13,617 bases of DNA. It comes from an uncultured Opitutales bacterium (GTDB lineage: Bacteria; Verrucomicrobiota; Verrucomicrobiia; Opitutales; Intestinicryptomonadaceae). Position numbers and translations under genes: made by a program. Shown here piece after piece: positions 7,070 to 13,617 of the stretch. The DNA lies in the NCBI GenBank assembly GCA_900552245.1, contig URYY01000053.1, forward strand, positions 1 through 13,617, in the 5' to 3' direction. A model generated the notes under the pieces. It worked only from the letters and a program-made list of their open reading frames with translations. It had not been told where the DNA came from and made no database searches. Within the stretch, counting starts at the first letter, position 1. Each line of letters starts with the position of its first letter.

Positions 7070-8164
7070 ATGATTAAAGTAAAATCCTCAAACGATTGCA
7101 AATACGATATACTTTCGCTGGGCGAAGTCATGTTGCGCCTTGATCCGGGCGATACTAGAACGCGCATTGCCCGCTCTTTTAAAGTTTGGGAGGGCGGCGG
7201 CGAATACAATGTCGCAAGGGGCTTGCGCCGCTGCTTTGGTTTGAGGGCGGCTCTTGCGAGCGCCTTTGTTGAAAACGAGGTTGGCTATCTTTTGGAAGAC
7301 TTTATCTTGCAGGGCGGTGTTGATATGCAGTACGTAAAGTGGTTTGCTTCCGACGGCGTGGGGCGCACTGTCAGAAATCCGCTAAATTTTACAGAGCGCG
7401 GCTTTGGCGTTCGCGGTGCCGTAGGTTGCTCGGACAGGGGCAACAGCGCCTGCTCACACCTAAAGGCAGGCGACTTTGATTGGGAAAAGATTTTTGGACA
7501 AGACGGAGTTCGCTGGCTGCATACTGGCGGGATTTTTGCGGCTCTTTCAGAGACTGCCCCCGATGTCGTAATAGAAGCTATGAAAACCGCTCGCAAATAC
7601 GGCACAATCGTATCTTACGATTTGAATTACAGGCCTTCTCTCTGGAAGTCCGTAGGGGGGCACGCAAAGGCTCAGGAAGTCAATAAGGAAATCGCAAAGT
7701 ACGTCGATGTGATGATAGGAAACGAGGAGGACTTTACGGCGTGCTTGGGCTTTGAAGTCGAAGGCTTGGGCGCGGACGTATCGAATGTTCAGGTGGAGTC
7801 TTTCAAGAAGATGATAGCAAACGTAGTTAAGGCCTATCCGAATTTTCAGGCAATAGGAACTACGTTGCGCGAGGTAAAGAGCGCTACTATAAACGATTGG
7901 AGCGCAATTTGCTGGCAGGGTGGCAACTTCTACGAATCAAAGAAGCGCCCGAATCTGGAAATATACGACAGAGTAGGCGGCGGCGACAGCTTTGCATCGG
8001 GCTTTATCTACGGGCTTATGGAGCTTCAGGACGCTCAGAGCGCGGTAGATTTTGGCGCGGCGCACGGTGCTATTGCCATGACTACTCCCGGCGATACCAG
8101 CTCGGCGAGGCTTTCCGAGGTTCGCAAGTTGGCGGGCGGCGGAAATGCTAGGGTTGAACGTTAA
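7070..8164 (+). CDS. kdgK: PfkB-family 2-keto-3-deoxygluconate kinase (KdgK-type)
   Basis: ATP-dependent kinase likely phosphorylating KDG to 2-keto-3-deoxy-6-phosphogluconate. From the ATG at 7070 it has 364 residues, longer than the usual 310-340. The N-terminal beta strand is YDILSLGEVMLRLDPG (12-27), the substrate-side glycine motif EGGGEYN surrounds 42-44, and the C-terminal nucleotide/anion-hole motif DRVGGGDSF ends in the probable catalytic Asp306. The DRVGGGD form, in place of the commoner DTxGAGD, is familiar in KDG kinases. An in-frame ATG at 7037 would add 11 residues but has no nearby ribosome-binding site, whereas 7070 has GGA 10 nt upstream; the choice is not certain. It lies 66 bp after the regulator with no terminator between, and 26 bp before eda, so the three are probably one transcript. 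Another PfkB sugar kinase is possible, but the flanking eda and uronate genes fix KDG as the best substrate. Confidence 0.88.
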   Translation: MIKVKSSNDCKYDILSLGEVMLRLDPGDTRTRIARSFKVWEGGGEYNVARGLRRCFGLRAALASAFVENEVGYLLEDFILQGGVDMQYVKWFASDGVGRTVRNPLNFTERGFGVRGAVGCSDRGNSACSHLKAGDFDWEKIFGQDGVRWLHTGGIFAALSETAPDVVIEAMKTARKYGTIVSYDLNYRPSLWKSVGGHAKAQEVNKEIAKYVDVMIGNEEDFTACLGFEVEGLGADVSNVQVESFKKMIANVVKAYPNFQAIGTTLREVKSATINDWSAICWQGGNFYESKKRPNLEIYDRVGGGDSFASGFIYGLMELQDAQSAVDFGAAHGAIAMTTPGDTSSARLSEVRKLAGGGNARVER

Positions 8165-8190
8165 TTTTTTTTAATTTTAAAAGGCTAGAT

Positions 8191-8820
8191 ATGAATATAA
8201 GAGAAGTCATAGAGCAAAAGAAGATAATAGCGGTTCTTACGATAGACGATGCCAACGACGCAATTCCGGTTGCCAAGGCCTTGTCTGCTGGGGGCGTGAG
8301 CGCGATAGAGCTTACGCTGCGCACGCCCGCTGCGCTTGAATCGATAAGGCGCATAAGGGCTGAAGTTCCCGAGATGCTTGTTGCTGCGGGAACGGTTTTA
8401 AAGCCCGAGCAGGTTGACGAAGTTGTGAAGGCGGGGGCTCACTTTGCAGTGTCGCCGGGCATAAATCCGAGGGTCGTAAAGGCGGCTAAGGATGCGGGTT
8501 TATTCTTTGGTCCGGGCATAATGACTCCGTCTGAGATTGAGCAGGCTTTGGAGTTTGACTGCACGCTCTTAAAATTTTTCCCGGCTGGTACGACGGGCGG
8601 CTTAAAGCACCTAAACGCAATGGCAGCTCCCTACAAGCACTTGGGGGTTAAGTTCATTCCCTTGGGCGGTATAACCTGCGCAAATGTCCGCGAAATTTCG
8701 TCGGATAAGCTCATTGCGGCAGTCGGCGGCTCATGGCTTGCAAAGCCCGATGTAATAAAGGCTAAGCAGTTTGATAAAATTACCGAACTTGCGCGCGAGG
8801 CAATGGCGGCAATTGCCTAA
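8191..8820 (+). CDS. eda: KDPG aldolase (2-keto-3-deoxy-6-phosphogluconate aldolase)
   Basis: Class I aldolase of 209 residues splitting KDPG into pyruvate and glyceraldehyde 3-phosphate, the last step of the pathway encoded here. It is a single TIM-barrel domain at the usual family length (E. coli Eda 213). The catalytic Glu40 and Arg44 lie in IELTLRT, AAGTVL is at 65-70, the Schiff-base Lys128 is in LLKFFPAG, and the phosphate-binding loops are PLGGI (157-161) and GGSWL (179-183). The E. coli-type KFFPAE is KFFPAG here. An AAGG ribosome-binding site lies 6 nt before the ATG. It is the last gene of the regulator-kdgK-eda unit and is followed within 14 bp by an intrinsic terminator. Confidence 0.96.
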   Translation: MNIREVIEQKKIIAVLTIDDANDAIPVAKALSAGGVSAIELTLRTPAALESIRRIRAEVPEMLVAAGTVLKPEQVDEVVKAGAHFAVSPGINPRVVKAAKDAGLFFGPGIMTPSEIEQALEFDCTLLKFFPAGTTGGLKHLNAMAAPYKHLGVKFIPLGGITCANVREISSDKLIAAVGGSWLAKPDVIKAKQFDKITELAREAMAAIA

Positions 8821-8833
8821 TTAAGCTTGTTTT

Positions 8834-8872
8834 AAACCCCGCGGCTGCTATGCTTGCGGGGTTTTATTTTTT
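8834..8872 (+). terminator. Intrinsic terminator after eda
   Basis: The perfect 9-bp stem AAACCCCGC (8834-8842) / GCGGGGTTT (8856-8864) encloses a 13-nt loop, and the T-rich tract TTTTATTTTTT runs from 8862 to 8872. It ends the plus-strand regulator-kdgK-eda transcript. The T-tract ends one base before the ATG of the next gene, so stem and tract occupy the place where that gene's leader would be. Confidence 0.93.
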
Positions 8873-9817
8873 ATGGATAATCCGATTTCATTTTTTTGCG
8901 GCAAGGGCGAAATCCCCGTTTCTGAATACGTTCGGGAGTGCCTCTATAATCCTGGCTTTGGCTACTACGCAAAAAAATCGAAACTGCGCGTCGGCGGGCT
9001 TGGCGATTTTTACACCTCAAGTTCCGTGAGTCCGGAAGTCTTCGGGAATCTTTTATTGGAGAGCGCAAAGACAATCGCGGGCAAAAACTTTGAAAAGTGC
9101 GGAGATTTTAAAATTTATGAAATCGGAGCTGAGCCAAAGGCCGAACTTTTTAAAAATTCGAACGTCATAAGAGTTTTTGACAAATTGGAGATTTCAGGAA
9201 ATTCCTTTGTCTTTTCAAATGAACTTCTAGACGCTCAGCCCTTCGATAGGTTTGTATTTGATGGCGGTAAAATTTTTAAGACTTTTGTAAAATTTACGGA
9301 ATGCGGAAAGTGCGAAACCTCACTAAGAGCTTGCGAAGAATTTGAGCGGGATTTTCTGCTTAAAAATTTTTCTGAAATTCGCCCTCCATTTACCCTCGAT
9401 TTTTCATTCAAGGCGCTTGAACTTTTGAGAGAAATATGCACCCAAAATTGGAGCGGCGTTTTAATATTTGCAGACTACTTTAGGTTAAAGGGAGAGATTT
9501 TTGAATTTCCAAAGGGAACCGCCAGAATTTACAAAAAGCACCGCGCAAATGCGGACATCTTTTTAGCACCGTCCGAGTGCGACATAACTTTTAGCCCGAC
9601 TGTTGAAGTCTTTGCAGGCGAACTAACAGAGCTTGGGCTTAGAGATGTAAAGTTTTCATCTCAGGGGGCATTCTTTATGAATTTTGCCCAGAGCTACATC
9701 AGGGAAATTGTAGAGCGCGAAGGCCCGCTAAGCCCAAAGAAGCGCGCGCTTGCCGAGCTTTTGACGCCCGCTAATATGGGCGAGATGTTCAGGGTGTTGA
9801 GCGCCGTTAAGTTTTAA
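8873..9817 (+). CDS. MidA/NDUFAF7-like (DUF185) SAM-dependent methyltransferase homologue
   Basis: Protein of 314 residues. Family features are an N-terminal ISFF...YNPGFGYY (5-32), the GGLGDFYTSS stretch (41-50), the NELLDAQPFD motif (116-125), ADYF (200-203) and, C-terminally, GTARIYKKH (215-223) and DITFSPTVEV (237-246). The mitochondrial member NDUFAF7 methylates an arginine of complex I; bacterial members are mostly uncharacterised, so the target is unknown. It is oddly shortened compared with the usual 350-400 residues. The SAM-binding glycine motif, normally near EFGAGSG, reads YEIGAEPKAEL (82-92), so cofactor binding may be altered. The start at 8873 directly follows the terminator T-tract and has only the GGGG of the terminator stem (11 nt away) as a possible ribosome-binding site. 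It seems functionally unrelated to its neighbours. No signal peptide is visible. Confidence 0.78.
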   Translation: MDNPISFFCGKGEIPVSEYVRECLYNPGFGYYAKKSKLRVGGLGDFYTSSSVSPEVFGNLLLESAKTIAGKNFEKCGDFKIYEIGAEPKAELFKNSNVIRVFDKLEISGNSFVFSNELLDAQPFDRFVFDGGKIFKTFVKFTECGKCETSLRACEEFERDFLLKNFSEIRPPFTLDFSFKALELLREICTQNWSGVLIFADYFRLKGEIFEFPKGTARIYKKHRANADIFLAPSECDITFSPTVEVFAGELTELGLRDVKFSSQGAFFMNFAQSYIREIVEREGPLSPKKRALAELLTPANMGEMFRVLSAVKF

Positions 9818-12800
9818 TTTCAATCACCTTTGAATCGCTTAGCGATACAATTTTAAGCGATATATTTTCGGGGGCAATATCTGTGAGATTTGCCAGTGCG
9901 CGGCGGTATCCCTGCAGTTGCTTTTCGTAACGCATTTCAAGCTCTGCTGAATTTTTATCGCTTTTAAAATCTATTATTTCTGCCTTATTGCCGCGGAAGT
10001 TTACGCGGTCAAATCGCCCGCTTTGCAGAGAGAAATTTTCAAGCATGTGGAATGGGTATTCAGCCCAGTAATTTTTGCAGGATAGTATTTCCGCTATTTT
10101 GCTATTTTCTAAGGCCTTTGACACCATTTTTTGCGCTGCGCTAAATTCTTCGGGGAAATCCGCATATAGGCGTTTAGCCCTATTTGAGGCAAGTTCCACA
10201 TTCAGGTTTTCGGGATCTAAATTTTCCAAGATAGAGTGGGCGGCAAGCCCAAGTGCAGTTGCACTTTTTGTTTCAAGCGGAATTTCGGGGCAGTCGATTT
10301 CTTCCGGCGTAATCTTATCTGGCTTTTTAATTTGGATTTTTTTTGCAGGTTTTAGGTCTTGTTTAGATTCGCCAAATTCATCGGCCCAATGCGCGTCGGA
10401 GTCGGGCGTAATAAAAATTTCAGATTGGCTTTCGCACTTGAGAATGTCCTCCAATAAATATGCAAAATTCCTCTTCCCCGAATAGTCTTTTTTTGCGTCC
10501 GTTTGGGGGAGAATCATATGTATAGCGCGCTTTGCGCGCGTTAGGGCAACGTAAAATTTGCATAGGCTTTCCCCGGAGCCTTCATTGCGGATTTGCTCCT
10601 GAATTTCGCTTAACTTTGCGTCAAATATGCAGATGTCTTTGGGGGGCATCACAAAGGCGCCGATTTGCTTTGATTCAAATATTGACTTCGGGTGATTGCC
10701 GCGCGGATTTGACAACTCCGGGAGAATCACAACGTCAAAATCCAAGCCCTTAGACTTGTGTATGGACATCACTTGGACGGTGTCTGAGGGAGCGCCCTCG
10801 CGTATCTTAAAGTCGCTTATAAACTTTATAAACAGATCGCAATTTCTCTCGTAACTTGCGTCAAAGGCAGCAGCCGCCTCCAAAAATTGGCGTATGCGCA
10901 CCTCCGTGAAATCTCCGCTGTCTGAGCTGTTTTTTAGAAGAAATTCCGCAGCGGGCTCCAAGGCCCTTTGGAAGCCAAAGTCTGCCAAGTCGCGGGCGAA
11001 TTTTGCATAGCTTTCGGGGTTTTCGATAAATTCTTTTAGCGGGGTAAATTTTGCGTAGGCGCTTGCGAAAGTATCGTCGGGATGTGCGAAAGACTCCACA
11101 AATGAAAGCAGAGCGGGCACCGCCTGATTGTCTGACGCTATTTTTATTTCAAGCTCGCCAGCAACGCGCAAATTGAAATTGTCGGACTTTGCCCTTGAGC
11201 GCAGGTAGTCTATAATTTCTTGCGCCGTGGAATTGCGCTGCACAAGCACTGCAACGCTAAGCGATTTTGCAAGCGGATTTAAATTCTTTAAGTATTCATA
11301 AACGGCTTCAGGCGCCTCGTCTTCGCCGCAGAATTGGTAGCTCACTTGGCCGCGTTTATCTCTATTAATTTCAGCCACATCGTGGTTTTGCCAATCCTTT
11401 ATCCAGCTGCTTGCAATCTTTTGTCCGTATTGGACTGCGATTGCAGCCTCGTCTGAAAACACTGAATTTACAAAGTTAATTACGGCGGGGCAGGAGCGCC
11501 ACGAGGTTTTTATTTGCGGGTTGTCGCTTATGTTTGACTTAAACTTTTCAAATATTTCATCAAATAGCGAACTGTCGCCGCCGCGCCAAGCGTAGATAGA
11601 CTGCTTTTTATCGCCCACGTAATAGAAACTCTTGCTCCCTTCTGAGTTCAGTACGGCCTCGCTTATAAGCTCGTCAAAAACCTGCCACTGAATTCTTGAG
11701 GTGTCCTGAAATTCGTCGAAGAGCCAGTGGTTAAACTTTGTGTCGAAGCGGTATTCTACGAGTTCCCTTGCGATGTCGTTTTGATTTTTGCAAATCATGT
11801 AGGGAATGTCTGCGAATGTCATTTTGCCGCGCGATCTCACTTGCGAGTCGTAGATTGCCTCGTAAATGGCAAGTATTTTAAAGATAGCTTGGGCCGCCAA
11901 ATGAGCTTTCTTTTTGTGGCTTAAAAGAAGCGCATTTGCAAGGCTATCAATTGCGCTTGATTCCGTCGGTGTCAGAGCGAAAGTTGGAGGGTTTTTCCTC
12001 GCTTTAGAGTATTCAAGCTTAAAGCCCAGCGAGCTTTTATTTTTTGCAAAATATTCCGCAAGTTTTAGCGTAGCAGCGTTTGCCTTGGCTATTCCGTCTG
12101 CATTTGACTCGCTAAAAAATTTTAATATGGGCTGCTTTGTCTTAAGCTCCTTTTCGTCGGAAATTTTTTCAAATTCGGTCTTTAGTCTTTCCAAATCTTT
12201 TTCGTACTGGGCCTCGTCGAATTTAAAATCGGGCTTGGAAAGAAAGATTTTTTTATCACCCCACTTTTGCGGATTTGGAATGTCGAAAAATATCTCTTCT
12301 GCTGATTTTACAAAATCTTTGAGCTTTGCGCTTATGGACTTTGAATCTCTGCCAAAATTTGCCTCCTTAAACATTTGCGCAAAGGCGTAGAAAGCCTCTG
12401 GGGTTTCCTTCAGAAAATTGAGAGCCGCAAATATCGCCCTGCTTTTAAAAATGCCGGCCGAAAAATCGTCGAGGATTTCTACGCCCTCAAACATACCAAG
12501 CTCGTAGGCAAAGTAGCGCGCGTACTTTGAGCAGAATGAGTCTATCGTTTCTAGATTCAACTTGGAGCTGGATTTTGCAAATGTGCGCAGTATCTTGCAA
12601 AAATCGTCGCAGTTAAGCGCGCCGAGTTCGGGCGCAAGGGAGTTTAATTGCCCGCTTAGGCCTTCTGCAAATTTGGAATCTATAGAAGCCCTTGCGAGCT
12701 TAAACATAGTCTTATCAAAAAACTCGGCGGCGGCTTTTCTTGTAAATGTGAGCGCGCAAATTTCCTCGGGCCCAACACCAGATGCAACAAGTGCTATGTA

Positions 12801-12884
12801 GCGATTTGTGAGCGCGTAGGTCTTGCCTGAGCCCGCCGAGGCAAGCGTTCTTTCATTTTTAAAAATGCAATTATTTTTACTCAT
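9807..12884 (-). CDS. AddA/RecB-like UvrD-family helicase-nuclease
   Basis: Protein of 1025 residues from the ATG at 12884. It is an SF1A helicase with the Walker A motif ASAGSGKT (15-22), motif Ia ALTFTRKAAAEF (44-55), the DEFQDT Walker B box (390-395), motif III YVGDKKQSIYAWRGGD (422-437), TSWRS (460-464), the motif V region MSIHKSKGLDF (706-716) and motif VI FYVALTRAKRA (777-787). A C-terminal RecB-type PD-(D/E)XK nuclease follows: His883 (AAHSIL), Asp959 (GRFDR), Asp972 and Lys974 (IIDFKSDK), and QLQGYRRAL (989-997). This is the AddA layout: processing of double-strand breaks for recombination together with an AddB partner. The partner gene lies immediately upstream and overlaps by 8 bp (ATGAGTAA), implying translational coupling. 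The frame is open 37 codons farther upstream, but that start would overlap the partner by 119 bp and precede the helicase domain with unrelated sequence. The gene ends convergently with the methyltransferase gene. Lys-, Phe- and Ser-rich, it is more AT-rich in codon choice than the uronate genes. Confidence 0.9.
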   Translation of the reverse strand: MSKNNCIFKNERTLASAGSGKTYALTNRYIALVASGVGPEEICALTFTRKAAAEFFDKTMFKLARASIDSKFAEGLSGQLNSLAPELGALNCDDFCKILRTFAKSSSKLNLETIDSFCSKYARYFAYELGMFEGVEILDDFSAGIFKSRAIFAALNFLKETPEAFYAFAQMFKEANFGRDSKSISAKLKDFVKSAEEIFFDIPNPQKWGDKKIFLSKPDFKFDEAQYEKDLERLKTEFEKISDEKELKTKQPILKFFSESNADGIAKANAATLKLAEYFAKNKSSLGFKLEYSKARKNPPTFALTPTESSAIDSLANALLLSHKKKAHLAAQAIFKILAIYEAIYDSQVRSRGKMTFADIPYMICKNQNDIARELVEYRFDTKFNHWLFDEFQDTSRIQWQVFDELISEAVLNSEGSKSFYYVGDKKQSIYAWRGGDSSLFDEIFEKFKSNISDNPQIKTSWRSCPAVINFVNSVFSDEAAIAVQYGQKIASSWIKDWQNHDVAEINRDKRGQVSYQFCGEDEAPEAVYEYLKNLNPLAKSLSVAVLVQRNSTAQEIIDYLRSRAKSDNFNLRVAGELEIKIASDNQAVPALLSFVESFAHPDDTFASAYAKFTPLKEFIENPESYAKFARDLADFGFQRALEPAAEFLLKNSSDSGDFTEVRIRQFLEAAAAFDASYERNCDLFIKFISDFKIREGAPSDTVQVMSIHKSKGLDFDVVILPELSNPRGNHPKSIFESKQIGAFVMPPKDICIFDAKLSEIQEQIRNEGSGESLCKFYVALTRAKRAIHMILPQTDAKKDYSGKRNFAYLLEDILKCESQSEIFITPDSDAHWADEFGESKQDLKPAKKIQIKKPDKITPEEIDCPEIPLETKSATALGLAAHSILENLDPENLNVELASNRAKRLYADFPEEFSAAQKMVSKALENSKIAEILSCKNYWAEYPFHMLENFSLQSGRFDRVNFRGNKAEIIDFKSDKNSAELEMRYEKQLQGYRRALANLTDIAPENISLKIVSLSDSKVIEIKT

Positions 12885-13617
12885 ATTCAAGGAAGTCTGA
12901 TATTGAGTCGGCAAAGTCAAAGTAGGGTGCGAAGTGGCTTTGAAGTTTTGAATTTTCGGCTGGGGTAAATTCGCGCCTCGAAATTTTTTCCGCAATTTCC
13001 TCCGCCTTTAAAATGGCGGAATTGCGGATCTCTTCATCTATTTCCCAAAACTGCAAATCCGCGTTAGAGACGGCTTCTGGCAGGGTGAAATACGCGCACG
13101 AAACTTTCTTAACTCCGAACTTTCGCGCCACAAATTCGGCGTATAACGGCAGCTGCAAGTCCTTCCAAATTCTCTCGCCTTCACTTTTCTTTGAGGACTT
13201 TTTTAAGTGTGCGGATTCGGCTGCGCTAACTCCTGCTCTTTCGTCGATTTTTTCGCCCGTTTTATAGTCTATAATGAGATATTCGCCCAATGCGTTTTTG
13301 TCTATTCTGTCAATCCTGCCGCGAATCTTAAATTCGCCTATTTGCAGATTTTCGCAGGGAGTTTCAACATCGAGTATTTCCCAGCCCTGTTGCCTGTGCG
13401 CGGATTCTATCTGCGCTGCTTTTTTCAGGCGCTGGCCGAGAAAGTATTTCTGAAATTCTACGGCGGGTGCGGGATTTTTCCCCAATGCCTTTAGAAATTC
13501 CGCATCGAGAGCTTCGAGCAAAAACTTTTCAATTTTTTCAGGTTCGCTAAATTTTACTTCGGCAAGCCTTTGAAGCGCTCCGTGAATCAGAGTTCCGCTG
13601 TCGCGGGCGTCGGCTTC
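12877..13617 (-). CDS. AddB-like protein, C-terminal RecB-family nuclease part (5' end beyond window)
   Basis: The frame is open to the right edge, so only the last 246 residues are seen; no start codon should be assigned within the window. The visible part is a RecB/AddB-type PD-(D/E)XK nuclease. An ARDSGTLIHGAL segment at the very edge gives the conserved His, and GRIDRID and LIIDYKTGEK carry the catalytic Asp and Asp-x-Lys. LQLPLYAEFVARKFG is the conserved QxxxY helix. Characterised AddB has a cluster of cysteines after this domain that ligate a 4Fe-4S cluster; here the tail (HFAPYFDFADSISDFLEYE) has none, so the cluster is apparently lost. The stop overlaps the start of the AddA-like gene, as in addBA operons. 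It could instead be a stand-alone PD-(D/E)XK protein if the missing N-terminus has no helicase-like domain. Confidence 0.82.
   Translation of the reverse strand, partial: EADARDSGTLIHGALQRLAEVKFSEPEKIEKFLLEALDAEFLKALGKNPAPAVEFQKYFLGQRLKKAAQIESAHRQQGWEILDVETPCENLQIGEFKIRGRIDRIDKNALGEYLIIDYKTGEKIDERAGVSAAESAHLKKSSKKSEGERIWKDLQLPLYAEFVARKFGVKKVSCAYFTLPEAVSNADLQFWEIDEEIRNSAILKAEEIAEKISRREFTPAENSKLQSHFAPYFDFADSISDFLEYE

Noticed and set aside
8157..8162. AACGTT core at the end of kdgK, possible internal LacI operator
   Set aside because: Symmetry breaks right outside the 6-bp core and it overlaps the stop codon; too weak to call.
8161..8185. T-rich run between kdgK and eda as a possible terminator
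   Set aside because: No GC-rich stem precedes it; it is AT-rich spacer ahead of the eda ribosome-binding site.
10075..10485. 136-codon plus-strand open frame
   Set aside because: Antisense to the nuclease domain of the AddA-like gene; no domain and no ribosome-binding site.
11914..12390. 158-codon plus-strand open frame
   Set aside because: It is antisense to the helicase-nuclease gene and is an alanine/serine/phenylalanine-rich shadow of its lysine-, phenylalanine- and alanine-rich coding strand.

Overview
The window carries what looks like an almost complete D-glucuronate catabolic locus, followed by an unrelated methyltransferase gene and the facing end of an AddAB/RecB-type DNA-repair locus. 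Spacing is tight, most starts follow modest purine-rich ribosome-binding sites, and AT-rich codons such as ATA (Ile) and AAA are common. Several proteins (the long KDG-kinase variant, the SDR-type mannonate oxidoreductase, the DHGH-type Gfo/Idh/MocA enzyme, the MidA-like protein) have a flavour I associate with Verrucomicrobiota or related PVC bacteria, possibly gut or polysaccharide-degrading. That assignment is a guess from protein character; no marker gene is present.

Region 1 (1-5635, minus strand): a five-gene unit read uxaC, Gfo/Idh/MocA oxidoreductase A, Gfo/Idh/MocA oxidoreductase B, SDR-type mannonate oxidoreductase, uxuA. The last gene runs off the left edge about 15 codons before its expected end. 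UxaC isomerises glucuronate to fructuronate, the SDR protein probably reduces fructuronate to mannonate, and UxuA dehydrates mannonate to 2-keto-3-deoxygluconate (KDG). The two oxidoreductases have no place in this textbook route and are the main unexplained element.

Region 2 (5636-6022): a divergent control region. It holds an 8-bp-arm inverted repeat just upstream of uxaC, and a CpG-centred palindrome typical of LacI-family operators. The palindrome sits in the middle of a second, 14-15-bp-arm AT-rich inverted repeat.

Region 3 (6023-8872, plus strand): LacI-family regulator, KDG kinase and KDPG aldolase, closed by a strong intrinsic terminator. Kinase and aldolase finish the route to pyruvate and glyceraldehyde 3-phosphate. 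Together the two divergent units encode every enzyme from glucuronate to central metabolism. No transporter, glycosidase, lyase or altronate-branch gene (uxaA/uxaB) is visible.

Region 4 (8873-9817, plus): a MidA/NDUFAF7-like (DUF185) SAM-dependent methyltransferase homologue with a degraded SAM motif. Its start codon directly abuts the terminator T-tract.

Region 5 (9807-13617, minus): the C-terminal nuclease part of an AddB-like protein (it enters from the right edge), then an AddA/RecB-like UvrD-family helicase-nuclease overlapping it by 8 bp. The helicase gene ends tail-to-tail with the methyltransferase gene, overlapping by 11 bp. I saw no tRNA, rRNA, CRISPR array, insertion sequence or attachment site.
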